64,000 nt of DNA, taken from the NCBI GenBank assembly GCA_964578605.1, contig CAZODO010000011.1, positions 1 to 64,000 of the forward strand, given 5' to 3'. The DNA comes from JAXMHN01 sp964578605. Its GTDB lineage: Bacteria > Verrucomicrobiota > Verrucomicrobiia > Limisphaerales > SIBE01. The position numbers and the translations under genes were made by a program. Under the pieces are notes generated by a model that searched no databases, was not told where the DNA came from, and worked only from the letters and a program-made list of their open reading frames with translations. Shown one piece after another: positions 12,501 to 18,818 of the stretch (positions within the stretch are counted from its first letter, which is position 1; each line of letters begins with the position of its first letter).

Positions 12501-15500
12501 ACGATCGTTGTTCCTGTCTTCGACGACGCTTTGGATGAGTACAACGAGCAGTTCAACTTCCTGGTGCGCCTCGCTCCAGTCACGCCTTCGGACGCGGCTG
12601 TGGTGGGACGAGCGGTCGCCAGGGCGCGCATCGCCGACGACGACGCGATGCCGTTCGTGGAGTTCATCCCGAACACGTATTCGAAACCCGAGGGGCACGC
12701 GGGCAACACGGCGGTGCAGTTGTCCGTGCATCTGAGCGCCGTGAGTGGACGGGATGTGACGTTCGACTGGAACACGACCCGTGGGACGGCCGTGAACGCG
12801 GCGCCTGAGGGCGAACTGCCCGATTTCGTTTACGCGTTCGAAACGGGCACGTTCCGCGAAGGCGAAACCGTGAAACAGATCGAGGTCGAGATCGTCGGCG
12901 ACACGCGGCTGGAGCCGGACGAGGAATTCTTTGTTAATCTGCTGCGGGCAAACAACGCGCAGATCAACGTGGTGGCGGCCGACTTGAACCACGCCATCGT
13001 GACGATCGCGAACGACGAAGTGCCAGACCCGGGTCCGTGGTATGTGGAGTTTGCCCGGACCCAGTATGCAGTGAGGGAATCCGAGGAACTCGCCGTGATC
13101 CACTTGGTGCGGGCGGAAGGCAGTTCGGAGCCGGTCGCGGTTTACTGGACCATCGGCGGAACCGCGACGCCAGGTGTGGATTACACCGGCGTTTGGGAGA
13201 ACGGAACGAGCGGCCCGCGTGGCGTGGTGCGATTCGCTCCGGGCGAGACCGTCAAGGAGATCGCGATCCCGATCGTGAATAACGACGCCTACGAGGGCGA
13301 CGAGACGATCACGTTGCATTTGCTCAACCCCACCGGCGGGCCGGTTCGCGCGCCGAATGACACCGCGGTCATCACGATTCTCGAGGACGATCCGTTGCCC
13401 AAAGTCTGGATCTTCGCCGTCAATCTGATTGGCCCCGATTGGCCGGAGGGTGTTAGTGAAGATGCGCTTCCGAACGATCCGGACCCGAGTGTTCCGGACG
13501 TGGACATCACGCCGCGCAAGATGGTCTTTGACATTGTGGCCGAAGGCAGCACGGAAGTGCCAATTTCCGTCGATTGGTCGGCGGTGAACGGGACGGCCAT
13601 GGCGGCGGTGGACTTCCTCCCGGTCGGGCCGGTCACGGTGACCTTCGCGCCATTTACGGGGCAGCAGTTGATCGATGTGGAAGTGACCATCATTGACGAC
13701 CTTGTTTCCGAGGACATGGAGAGCATTTACGGGAGGCTGACCAACCCGGTAAACGCCGAGATTTCCGGCTTCCAGGACATCGGCTACATCTATGACGACG
13801 ATCTGGCCCAAGTGACCGGCTTTGTCTTTTACGACGCCAACAACAATGGCTTCTACGATGCGAGCACCGACTGGGGTTTAGGCGGCGTGACGGTCAAGAT
13901 CCAGGATTTCGAGAACGCATACACGGTCACCACCAGCACGGTCGCGCCGATCGGCCATTTCACGGCCGATGTCCTCCTGGGACCGCTCGTCGTGACGGTT
14001 GACGAAAGCACCACGCCGGAAGACAGCATCGTCACCACCGATAACAATCCACTCCTCGTCACGGCGAGCACGACGGTCCTGACGCTGGAAGACATCGGTT
14101 TCTACACGCCGCCCAAGAAGGCCAAGCCCGACACGTCGACCGGCAATGGCTTGGCGTTCTTCAACGACGTGGCCTACGGCGGGCCGGGTAACGATGTGAT
14201 CGATGGCGGTCCCGGGAACGATTGGCTCATTGGCGGACACTGGCTCGGGCCGGGCTGTGCTTGCGCCGGCTTGGGCTACGATGCCAAGCTGATTCAGCAA
14301 CCGGCGAACAACACGCCAGGGGATGGCGGCAAACGCATCTACGTCAACCCGGCCACGATCCCGGCGCCGGGCACAATTCAGGGGCGCGTCTGGCTCGATA
14401 GCAGCCCGGCGGACAACCGCGAGCAGGATGCCGAACCCGGTGTAAAAGATATCCAGGTGAACCTGTTCGATTCGAATTGGGTCCTGGTCGGGATCACCTA
14501 CACCAACGCGAGCGGGGCTTACCAGTTCACCAAGCTCGCCGCGTGCGATTACTATGTGCAGTTCATGGCGCCGTCGGGCTACACCTACGCGACGCCGAAC
14601 GTCGGGAGCGACGATCGGGACAGCGACGCCAACGCCAGTACTGGGCTGACCGGCAGCTTCCACGTCAACGCTGGGCAGATTGTTCTGAACGTTGACGCCG
14701 GCTTCCGCGCGGTGCCACTCGGTTCGGCCGGTCCTTGGAGTCTCCAGTTTAGCCAGGTCGTCTACAGCGTGCGCGAAACCGACGGGTTTGCCACCATCAC
14801 CATCCTCCGCACGCCAAACAGCTTCCAGCCCGTGGGCACCTACTGGACCGAGCAGGTCACCGCCACGAACAACGCAGATTACATCGGCATTTGGGAGAAC
14901 CAGCCAGGTGTGGGCCGGCGCACGATTAGCTTCGGCGTGGATGAGAACGAGAAGTCGTTCATCATCCCGATCGTGCTGGACACGCTCACGGAGACCCCGC
15001 CGGAGTATTTCTTCGTCCAGCTCAAGAACCCGACTGGCGGACCCGTTTACGGGAATCTGCCTACCGCGACCGTCTTGATCTTTGACAACCCTTGCCCTGA
15101 CAACGACAAGGTGTATGGCCAGGACGGCAACGACGTCATGCTCGGTGACTTCGGTTACTTCACGAACGCCGGCAAGGTGGAACTGCTCGGCGGAGTGGGC
15201 GATGACGAATTGATCGGCGGCGTCGGCGATGACGTAATCTACGGTGAAGGCGGCAACGACCTTCTTGAAGGCGGCGCCGATGACGACAAACTCGACGGTG
15301 GCGGCGAAAACGACACGTTCCGCTTTGACGGCGACAAGAGTCTCGGGAACGACCAGGTCTTCGAGGTGGCCTCGCCGTTCGGCGGCAACGACACCATTGA
15401 TCTTTCCCAGACGAGCAGCCGCGCGATCACACTCGACCTGGGCATGGCAGCGGCGCAACAGGTAACCCAGTCTCTGACGCTTACGCTGCCGGCGGGCAAT

Positions 15501-18500
15501 GTCATCGAGAACGTCACGGGCGGCGACCAGAATGACGTCCTGACGGGCAACACGCTCGACAACCGGATCCTGGGCGGCACGGGTGACGACCGCATTGAGG
15601 GCAAGGGCGGCGACGATGAACTGCGCGGCGGTCGCGGTTCCGATATTTACGTGTTCGATGCGGACACGCCGCTGGGGCACGATAACGTGTTCGAACCCAC
15701 CACCCTCTTCGGCATCGGCCTGGACCAGGATCTTTTCGACTTCTCCGCCACGACAACGCAGGGCGTCTCGGTGGATCTCGGGAGCAACCTCTCGCAGACC
15801 GTGAACGCCAATCTGAGCCTGACCATCTCAAGCGTCCGAGGGATCGAGCATCTTTACGGCGGTTCCCAGAACGACTCGCTCATCGGCAACAAGAATAGCA
15901 ATCGCATCCGCGGTGGGGCCGGGAACGACAACCTGGATGGTGGCCCTCTGGGCGACAGCGGCAGCGATACTCTTGTGGAAGAGCGCGGCGGCGGATTCAA
16001 CCTGACCAACACCACCCTGACGCTGATTGGGACTGGCGAAGTGGACACCTACGCCGACTTCGAGAACGTGAGTCTGACAGGCGACGATGACGCCAACGAA
16101 TTGAACGCCTCAACATTCAGCGGCGAGGTGCACCTGGACGGCCGCGGCGGCAATGACATCATCACCGGCGGTTCCGGCGTGAACTTCCTCACGGGCGGCG
16201 CGGGCAACGACACGATCACGGCCAACGGCATTGACACCATTATCGAACAGCGCGACGCCAATTTCACCCTCACGAATACGCAGTTGCAGGTTGGGAGCGA
16301 AACGGACACTTACGTCGGCACGATTGAGTTTGCCGAATTAACAGGAGGCGACGGTGACAATGTCCTCAACGCTGCCGCGTTTTCGACCGGGACCGTGACG
16401 CTTGACGGCGGGGCGGGGGACGACACGCTCATGGGCACCGTCGGCGCCGATACACTCATCGGTGGGGCCGGGGACGATCACTTGGTGGGTGGTACGGGCG
16501 ACGATACCTATTCCTTTGACGCGGACAGTTCGTTGTCCAGCGAGATCGGCGATCGGATCACTGAAACGGCGGCAGGCGGGAGTGACACGGTGGACTTGTC
16601 CGGGACGGGTTCCGTCGGCGTGGCGTTCGATCTCGGTCTCACCACGGCCCAGACGGTGAACGCCAACCTGGTTCTCGCTCTGACGACGAGCAACAGCATT
16701 GAGCATCTACGGGGTGGTGATGGCAATGACACCCTCATAGGCAACGCGCTTGTCAACCGGATTGAAGGCCTTGGCGGTGCCGATGTTTTGACGGGGCGCC
16801 TGGGCAACGACATTCTCGACGGCGGCTCGGGCAGCGATCGCGTTTTCGAGGAGCGCGACGCCAACATGGTCCTCACAGATGCGTCGCTAGGGTTTGGCGG
16901 CGAGAGTGATACCCTGACAAGTATTGAACTGGCCACCCTCATCGGCGGCGCCGGCGCCAATACTCTGGACGCTGCCGCGTTCACCGGATCCTCGCGCCTG
17001 GAAGGGCAGGGGGGCAATGACGTCCTTCTCGGTGGCAGTGGATCCGATATTCTCGTAGGCGGCGCCGGAGATGACACGCTCACGGGCGGCGCGGCGGACG
17101 ACGTTTACTTGTTCGACGCCGATACCAACCTCGGGACCGACACGGTCAATGAGTTGGCCGGAGGCGGCGTCGACACGCTGGACTACTCCGCCACGGAGAC
17201 CGCCCTCGTCACGGTCAATCTCTCAACGGCAGCGGCGCAGCTTGCCGCTCGGACGCCGCCGCCTGGTTCTGTCGTGCGCCACATCCTCAGCCTTTCCGGC
17301 GGGTCAGTTGTGGAAAACGTCATGGGTGGCATGCTCGACGACATTCTGACAGGCAACACCCTTGCCAACCGGTTGGAAGGCCGGGCCGGGGCGGATACGT
17401 TGACGGGAGCGGGCGGAAACGATTGGCTGCAGGGCGGCGACGGCGCGGATACCTACCTCTTCGATGCCGATGTGGCGCTGGGCACGGACCACATCTGGGA
17501 GGACGTCGGCACGGGTGGGACGGACACGCTCGACTTCTCGACCACGGCCTCGCCGATCACGGTTGACCTTGGCGAAGGCGAAGCGCAGGCGGTCAACGCG
17601 AACCTCATCTTGCGGCTGATCGCTTGCCATAGCCTCGAGAACGTTGTCGGCGGCGCGGGTGCCGATGCGCTGACTGGCAACACGCTCGACAACCGCATCA
17701 CGGGCGGCGGCGGCAACGACAACCTGTTCGGCCATCGCGGCAACGACACCTTCGTCTTCGACGCGGACCTGAATCTCGGCTCTGACAACATTGCCGAGGA
17801 TGCGGATAGCGAAGGCGGTGTGGATACACTCGATTTCAGCGCCACAACCACCCTGCCGGTCACCTTGGATCTCTCGGACTCCACGCCGCCACCGCAAGTG
17901 GTCAACGCCAACCTGCAAGTGCAACTGACGTCCGGAGTTGCGTTCGAGAACATCCTTGGCGGCCAAGCCGGCAACAACTTGCGGGGGAACTCGCTTGGGA
18001 ATGTGCTGGCGGGCGGGGCCGGTAACGACAGCATCCTGGGCGCATTGGGCGACGATCTCATCGAAGGACGCGGTGGCAATGACACACTGACCGGCGGCAG
18101 CGGCAATGATACCTACAAGTTCAATGCCGATACCGACGCCGGGGTGGCCGCGATTGTTGAAACCGCCAATGGCGGTGCGGACACCCTCAACTTCTCCGCG
18201 AGCACCGCCGGGGTTACGGTGAACCTGTCCAATCCCGCCCTGCAGGCCGTTACGGGCAGCTTGAGCCTGGACCTGCAAGCCACCGACCGGATCGAGCACG
18301 TTATAGGCGGAGCGGGCAACGACGTCCTCCAGGGCAACGGCCTTGAAAACATCCTCAACGGCGGCGCGGGCGATGATCGCTACGTCTTCGATGCGGACAC
18401 TGATCTCGGGAGCGACATTATCCTGGAAGCCGCGGATGCCACCGGCGGTTCAGACACCCTTGATTTCAGCCTCACGACCACCTTTGCGGTCACGGTTGAT

Positions 18501-18818
18501 CTCTCCGTCACCGCGCGCCAAACCGTGGTGCTCAACACCGCGCCCGAGCCCGATGAGATTTTCCTCGCCCTCGAACTGCGAAACGCCAACGCGGTCGAGA
18601 ACGTCATTGGCGGTGCTCGAAGTGATACTCTCAAGGTCATGCCTTCCGCAGACTTGGCGCGGACGGTTGATGGCCGCGGTGGCAATGACGTTCTCAACTA
18701 CGATGCGCTGCACCTGGCGACCACGCAGACGTCGGCGAGCCTGACCACCACCGGCTTCCAACCGGTCTCGTTCCTCAACATCGAGACCGTAAATATCCTG
18801 AACGGGGAATTGCCATGA
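531..18818 (+). CDS. Giant LEPR-XLL-type protein with propeller, Calx-beta, SdrD-B-like and RTX repeats
   Basis: About 6,095 residues and probably exported to the cell surface. The N-terminus carries LEARILLSADA (residues 14-24), a variant of the LEPR-XLL motif found at the start of very large bacterial surface proteins. Domains in order: Ser/Ala/Glu-rich linker (to ~220); BNR/VPS10-like beta-propeller (~344-1120); a long beta-rich region of unknown fold (~1257-3324) with an EF-hand-like Asp/Asn stretch (~1947-1995); RTX nonapeptides GGxGNDxI (~3387-3651); an SdrD-B-like domain (~3667-3782); five Calx-beta domains (~3787-4420); further SdrD-B-like domains (~4424-4522, ~4614-4724); a sixth Calx-beta (~4730-4854); and a long RTX region (~4860-6040). 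The RTX and Calx-beta parts predict strong calcium binding. ATG 531 is preferred because it places the LEPR-like motif 14 residues in; an in-frame GTG at 504 is possible, and neither has a clear Shine-Dalgarno. The stop overlaps the next start. An adhesin or matrix role is inference. Confidence 0.9.
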   Translation: MSQPRQRQFELEMLEARILLSADAMASAAAPHLSDDLKPAFEVVEADGIETSFSGQLESPIADALPDLTGGAEPFEPLEDPSSADQASSAAGSPETETGLPGTPDVSETEAAVSLESLASAGAIPVELEAGQPLSDSAPVAPVLTLSAATESVDTLHAANGPPADGTAVTDSEAAASRSIGLLSIGKLDDVSTGHVPSKVAMPTSEAWSGTEKYIWDISDATGTEGSATGWDLLDITGGLSISATSSSRFEIELHSVTSTGNTLDAANFDKTSSYAWRILHTTEGIQDFDRAKFTLDDSAFTNDTGSGTFLLDLSANERDLILRFVPSLPSAVSFIDAATWQEQGPFSIINNSNTIVSPDNPVIGAVQMIAPHPTNPAIAYLASVSGGVWKSVNFDTANPAWTPISDRLPSLAISAVAISPFDADGNAVTNATPEAKLVLFGGTGSFSSAGKGGEAAGLFRSTDGGATWIKVGTFDGLRVTAIVPSSTTAGMVMASTFDVVLGTSGGLYRTLNNGQEWKRLSGKGTPALPEFDISDMIQEPGNAGRFYVSLSSSRASGTAGTEGVYRADNANAADETTITWTKVVNGLTPDYDRDGTAGEPAGANPATDPAETLDRVVRIRLAVAETGTKAVYAAVLGPDHTNSNQVRLAGVFRSTDQGGTWAPLAGSPQTNPTGQGEKHFAFVADPLSDNRVYIAGAIHATNPYVGIAFRYDGDTTTWTEITTDDGSGPGAFNTAPHGDIRHLVFSANDNDLLLASDGGIYRLQNPRAGNASPEWKFVGQGLRITEIGHSVGYDHNTNTVFAGTQDVGVVRQTGDSQVWDSLTGGDGNYVAAGYNGTTTTRYYMSNNFTTFYRRDFTNPSNPDSFSSQTTLALKSSAAAADYSGLDSTQNLGLGTDQAFRGFQRIPFAVNAVNSSWLLMGRTMVYASTDKGDTVRTIAAAAPTSYVTALVYGGFEGTTGKAGVMVVARGNTVFVSSDDGVTFKSVTPAGANSINHIALDPTNWRTGFAVDDSHIWLLTVAADGSVTAQDVTGNLSGSTGGFEAVAAWRRDTQLFIAVGARDGVYWLRTDDLPGLAATTPPNFVWSRLGDDLPNVVVSDLVYDATDDILVAGTQGRGAWTLSRASRALDYDATLWVDTGSADDTVTLRRADAPGQPDQLEVLAGSTVIGTFELATIRTISVHAGAGDDTLIIDSVNGEVSVAGGIHFDGGANDTADPGDKLSFTGPVSSGLETDSEDNVEIRQMGSQKVFAVNVETFEQTTFFEDFVAFWKGVWDHIVGFFEMIGDGLSSPLPVIGDALGTGLNGGDFLRNLPIGFPSLNGPVVGTAIPGSGGDPSSLWRRLFESGSDFRPEDLGTLITTDAAFQAVLDSLDDIPGNVMASAATRQLIFGNGANPFRRTVAFEAPINVDLMGGLLQIHGSLGLALDVELRMEMGIDSKGFYLATNAMAQPEFTIRNLRVTGSLTATGNLGLLAITLEDVTLSVDPNVRIEVNIKEPADPYGHPNDGKIRLYEFVNNPAAFFDFSFLTAGGDDLTLETGIRVAAMEPGGPPLFDIPLATLQIIWPEITNPLEVTIKPVGGPAEFLYRFLNFRIDDFYGELKRTLNSLGGISGSALLDLDLPFGSGLNLGGTLDFGTAFLDKVFAKLVDVQLVASTGNGKATGKLALGQLTADAKFSISIDGGSGIDVTVTAASTSANGSLNDLVVDINAALAGAGLVGKVQAILNRSQIALELLAGANLKIDGDASNPAFTEIGFTRNSSGMSLPKFPTLQGLLAELKKILAPFDINPQVDLANNTFAIAVSFSYTITESTEFSYDPSIGLGDLVDISASGDFSISGTPSISFTLGVDLGERTVPKLVTSPTLPPPSDGKTTADSTFTINLNDGEYRHTFTLSKSVGAFRTDDNTSVASLVADLNGLLGTAPAFQGTPLQRVIRFVATSSSPGIILEAVNEDLDADGKLDTQNEDTNGNGVLDSGEDLDNDGQLDVDEDASTGDAFFDNNTLDSWLGKITSIAIEADNDEPIVTEVGFNNVVPAKAANRGIFLDNVQLGGTLTVSANNLAAKARFAIFEISTSNGSATGTLTGSLKLKNPHDAVHPGRLDVDLILKHIADLGSYVTPDTEITGSVDIQLNNITVSPNIPTLSGNPLVPPGSQFRICIPDIHNVEYNPDPYDAATNNKGTFVTYPKLGAMGDFRCTSFLDVIAILDSVSDQLEGLKAFSFLSEPLPLINVSVSEVLDFAGDLSRAFQNLASGDSSAITKLESDLEKLFGVDPSKFSLALDDARVSGPAGGSPGAAAVARFNPSGQKNALVFTAKSNGAEFNDWQIDFDDDGSFADGVNDAAVVVEPANKTLKITYNATYTTAAKVVQVVNAAGASPFTVDFDKSASPTGDGATNDGSNTITETAIKFHLEYGLAYGNLLPLSFSLGEIVNLLPANHPARAVLKGVSDIVQIEGSANLNVTASATLSLDFGLDVSGGCNLIPFLYDTTALTLKAAVRATGVNLSAGIGSLKISIKNGTVTLDGDGNAATTTDSASFGVAFKDNNGDGRHYFRSGETFFDSENVGLTLTAAASANLPLFALDSLPIGSTSDGPDDGSEPDNWLVFQSGPLDKLFTGDTSAVVLRAPDISSLFDNISPCDLVNNPEILVDGLDALLGVIEDGLGNKLSRNLPLVGDQFGKAADSIMEFRTGLLAQLRQTLAEGGDPISLAKKAIFEALGAPGLDILAKADGSPLTSADEIDIKCESDGIKFNLRLKRTAALVDTSANPIDFDLGIPGLGLSVDGNVKMEVGFDLKLKFAISATDGFYLDTSDSEELRVDFNLTIPGLKAKGQLLFLQLEVLDESDGVSLAGDPRDSTHFTGFFSVNLKDTSGSGNKLTFADMTGSGFSFDKFIDAELGAQAKIALDLIVSFGGDTRFPRLLAEFDLDWSWALGGDEDGNLEFGFHNVSLDVGSFIADFMGPILEEVSKITKPLQPVVDVITAPLPLISDIAGEPFSLLDMAEAFGMISPSTREFIDVLVIVIRLANSGVTSDGSILLPLGSFDLQTDKFGNVERLGGQADPPAVDLGDIGKFVYAPEWAGGNVAKLGGQSVGKANVPGNILSFLDDLEELGITLPFLSIGEISKLFLGQPISLFEYHLPTLDFEAGFELSIPIIGPLYVKFGGSISAYADLTIGFDTFGIQKFFNSEDKDVLDIFDGFYIKDVDKDGKDVPELTLGGSLYAAGSIDIVIAEAGVRGGVEVTVDFNLNDPDDDGRVRISEIIANARQDIRCIFDVHGEMTLFLEAYLIIDLFFFEIDATWRFAEITLLEFDIVCPQPVLANYVDASGAELEDADSAGSLRLNMGPYADERELGDTVDGDESYTVTHIADTAEGETVEVAFGGIKQTYYGVKKIWARGGAGNDTIDLRGVTSPVDSSSADRGVHGDDGNDAIYAGRGGGRYDGDHGNDTITAEPADDSYTGREDEFHGGAGDDTLTGLEGDDDLYGDDGSDTIDGGLGNDNLYGGAGNDTISGAEGDDTIEGNDDADSIDAGEGNDVVMGGAGDDTIIGGLGDDWLIGEDSTPGGSYGSDTIDGGLGNDVLVGDDGLIVSFLEVQDIQGTGNDLLAGGPGSDVLFGGGGRDSLYGGTLLVSGVSTAGDTDLDTEDFLDGSDGDDLVFADDAHSAAATTFPGANIGDSVWLDAPDEYGVRNNVRDENEKGVAGIKVALLNAASVVVAQTTTGPDGTFKFTGLKGGDYRLRFTLPTGLAFVDKNSGSDAEVDSDVNSGTALTDLFHVDDGQIDYTKDAGVHGTTPLLVIDSPSVEEGDTGITQLLFTVTLSSVSDEVVLVCYESTPGFGPGGAQRIDDYASVSYTLVFQPGETVKTLSVPIIGDTMDELDETFTVTLSDPWAAEIDPGHAVGVGTIIDDDEPPVITVADGVQVVPAGAPIPEGTDMTFVIRLSNPSYQPISLEYLTQQVVDSSGLRVFDGARPGVGLDYSAALETAPGTVTFASGQVEKTIVVPVFDDALDEYNEQFNFLVRLAPVTPSDAAVVGRAVARARIADDDAMPFVEFIPNTYSKPEGHAGNTAVQLSVHLSAVSGRDVTFDWNTTRGTAVNAAPEGELPDFVYAFETGTFREGETVKQIEVEIVGDTRLEPDEEFFVNLLRANNAQINVVAADLNHAIVTIANDEVPDPGPWYVEFARTQYAVRESEELAVIHLVRAEGSSEPVAVYWTIGGTATPGVDYTGVWENGTSGPRGVVRFAPGETVKEIAIPIVNNDAYEGDETITLHLLNPTGGPVRAPNDTAVITILEDDPLPKVWIFAVNLIGPDWPEGVSEDALPNDPDPSVPDVDITPRKMVFDIVAEGSTEVPISVDWSAVNGTAMAAVDFLPVGPVTVTFAPFTGQQLIDVEVTIIDDLVSEDMESIYGRLTNPVNAEISGFQDIGYIYDDDLAQVTGFVFYDANNNGFYDASTDWGLGGVTVKIQDFENAYTVTTSTVAPIGHFTADVLLGPLVVTVDESTTPEDSIVTTDNNPLLVTASTTVLTLEDIGFYTPPKKAKPDTSTGNGLAFFNDVAYGGPGNDVIDGGPGNDWLIGGHWLGPGCACAGLGYDAKLIQQPANNTPGDGGKRIYVNPATIPAPGTIQGRVWLDSSPADNREQDAEPGVKDIQVNLFDSNWVLVGITYTNASGAYQFTKLAACDYYVQFMAPSGYTYATPNVGSDDRDSDANASTGLTGSFHVNAGQIVLNVDAGFRAVPLGSAGPWSLQFSQVVYSVRETDGFATITILRTPNSFQPVGTYWTEQVTATNNADYIGIWENQPGVGRRTISFGVDENEKSFIIPIVLDTLTETPPEYFFVQLKNPTGGPVYGNLPTATVLIFDNPCPDNDKVYGQDGNDVMLGDFGYFTNAGKVELLGGVGDDELIGGVGDDVIYGEGGNDLLEGGADDDKLDGGGENDTFRFDGDKSLGNDQVFEVASPFGGNDTIDLSQTSSRAITLDLGMAAAQQVTQSLTLTLPAGNVIENVTGGDQNDVLTGNTLDNRILGGTGDDRIEGKGGDDELRGGRGSDIYVFDADTPLGHDNVFEPTTLFGIGLDQDLFDFSATTTQGVSVDLGSNLSQTVNANLSLTISSVRGIEHLYGGSQNDSLIGNKNSNRIRGGAGNDNLDGGPLGDSGSDTLVEERGGGFNLTNTTLTLIGTGEVDTYADFENVSLTGDDDANELNASTFSGEVHLDGRGGNDIITGGSGVNFLTGGAGNDTITANGIDTIIEQRDANFTLTNTQLQVGSETDTYVGTIEFAELTGGDGDNVLNAAAFSTGTVTLDGGAGDDTLMGTVGADTLIGGAGDDHLVGGTGDDTYSFDADSSLSSEIGDRITETAAGGSDTVDLSGTGSVGVAFDLGLTTAQTVNANLVLALTTSNSIEHLRGGDGNDTLIGNALVNRIEGLGGADVLTGRLGNDILDGGSGSDRVFEERDANMVLTDASLGFGGESDTLTSIELATLIGGAGANTLDAAAFTGSSRLEGQGGNDVLLGGSGSDILVGGAGDDTLTGGAADDVYLFDADTNLGTDTVNELAGGGVDTLDYSATETALVTVNLSTAAAQLAARTPPPGSVVRHILSLSGGSVVENVMGGMLDDILTGNTLANRLEGRAGADTLTGAGGNDWLQGGDGADTYLFDADVALGTDHIWEDVGTGGTDTLDFSTTASPITVDLGEGEAQAVNANLILRLIACHSLENVVGGAGADALTGNTLDNRITGGGGNDNLFGHRGNDTFVFDADLNLGSDNIAEDADSEGGVDTLDFSATTTLPVTLDLSDSTPPPQVVNANLQVQLTSGVAFENILGGQAGNNLRGNSLGNVLAGGAGNDSILGALGDDLIEGRGGNDTLTGGSGNDTYKFNADTDAGVAAIVETANGGADTLNFSASTAGVTVNLSNPALQAVTGSLSLDLQATDRIEHVIGGAGNDVLQGNGLENILNGGAGDDRYVFDADTDLGSDIILEAADATGGSDTLDFSLTTTFAVTVDLSVTARQTVVLNTAPEPDEIFLALELRNANAVENVIGGARSDTLKVMPSADLARTVDGRGGNDVLNYDALHLATTQTSASLTTTGFQPVSFLNIETVNILNGELP
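15310..18640 (+). repeat. Eight ~100-residue RTX-associated modules (inside the giant protein)
   Basis: The C-terminal fifth of the giant protein is built from about eight copies of one module. Each copy starts near FDADxxLGxD, continues with GGxDTLDFS, xVxVDLS and VNANLxLxL, and ends with ENVxGGxGNDxLxGNxLxNRI plus RTX nonapeptides. A second module, built around EERDANFxLTN, interrupts the series three times. The copies differ in sequence and in small length changes, so this is old duplication rather than recent slippage. Confidence 0.75.
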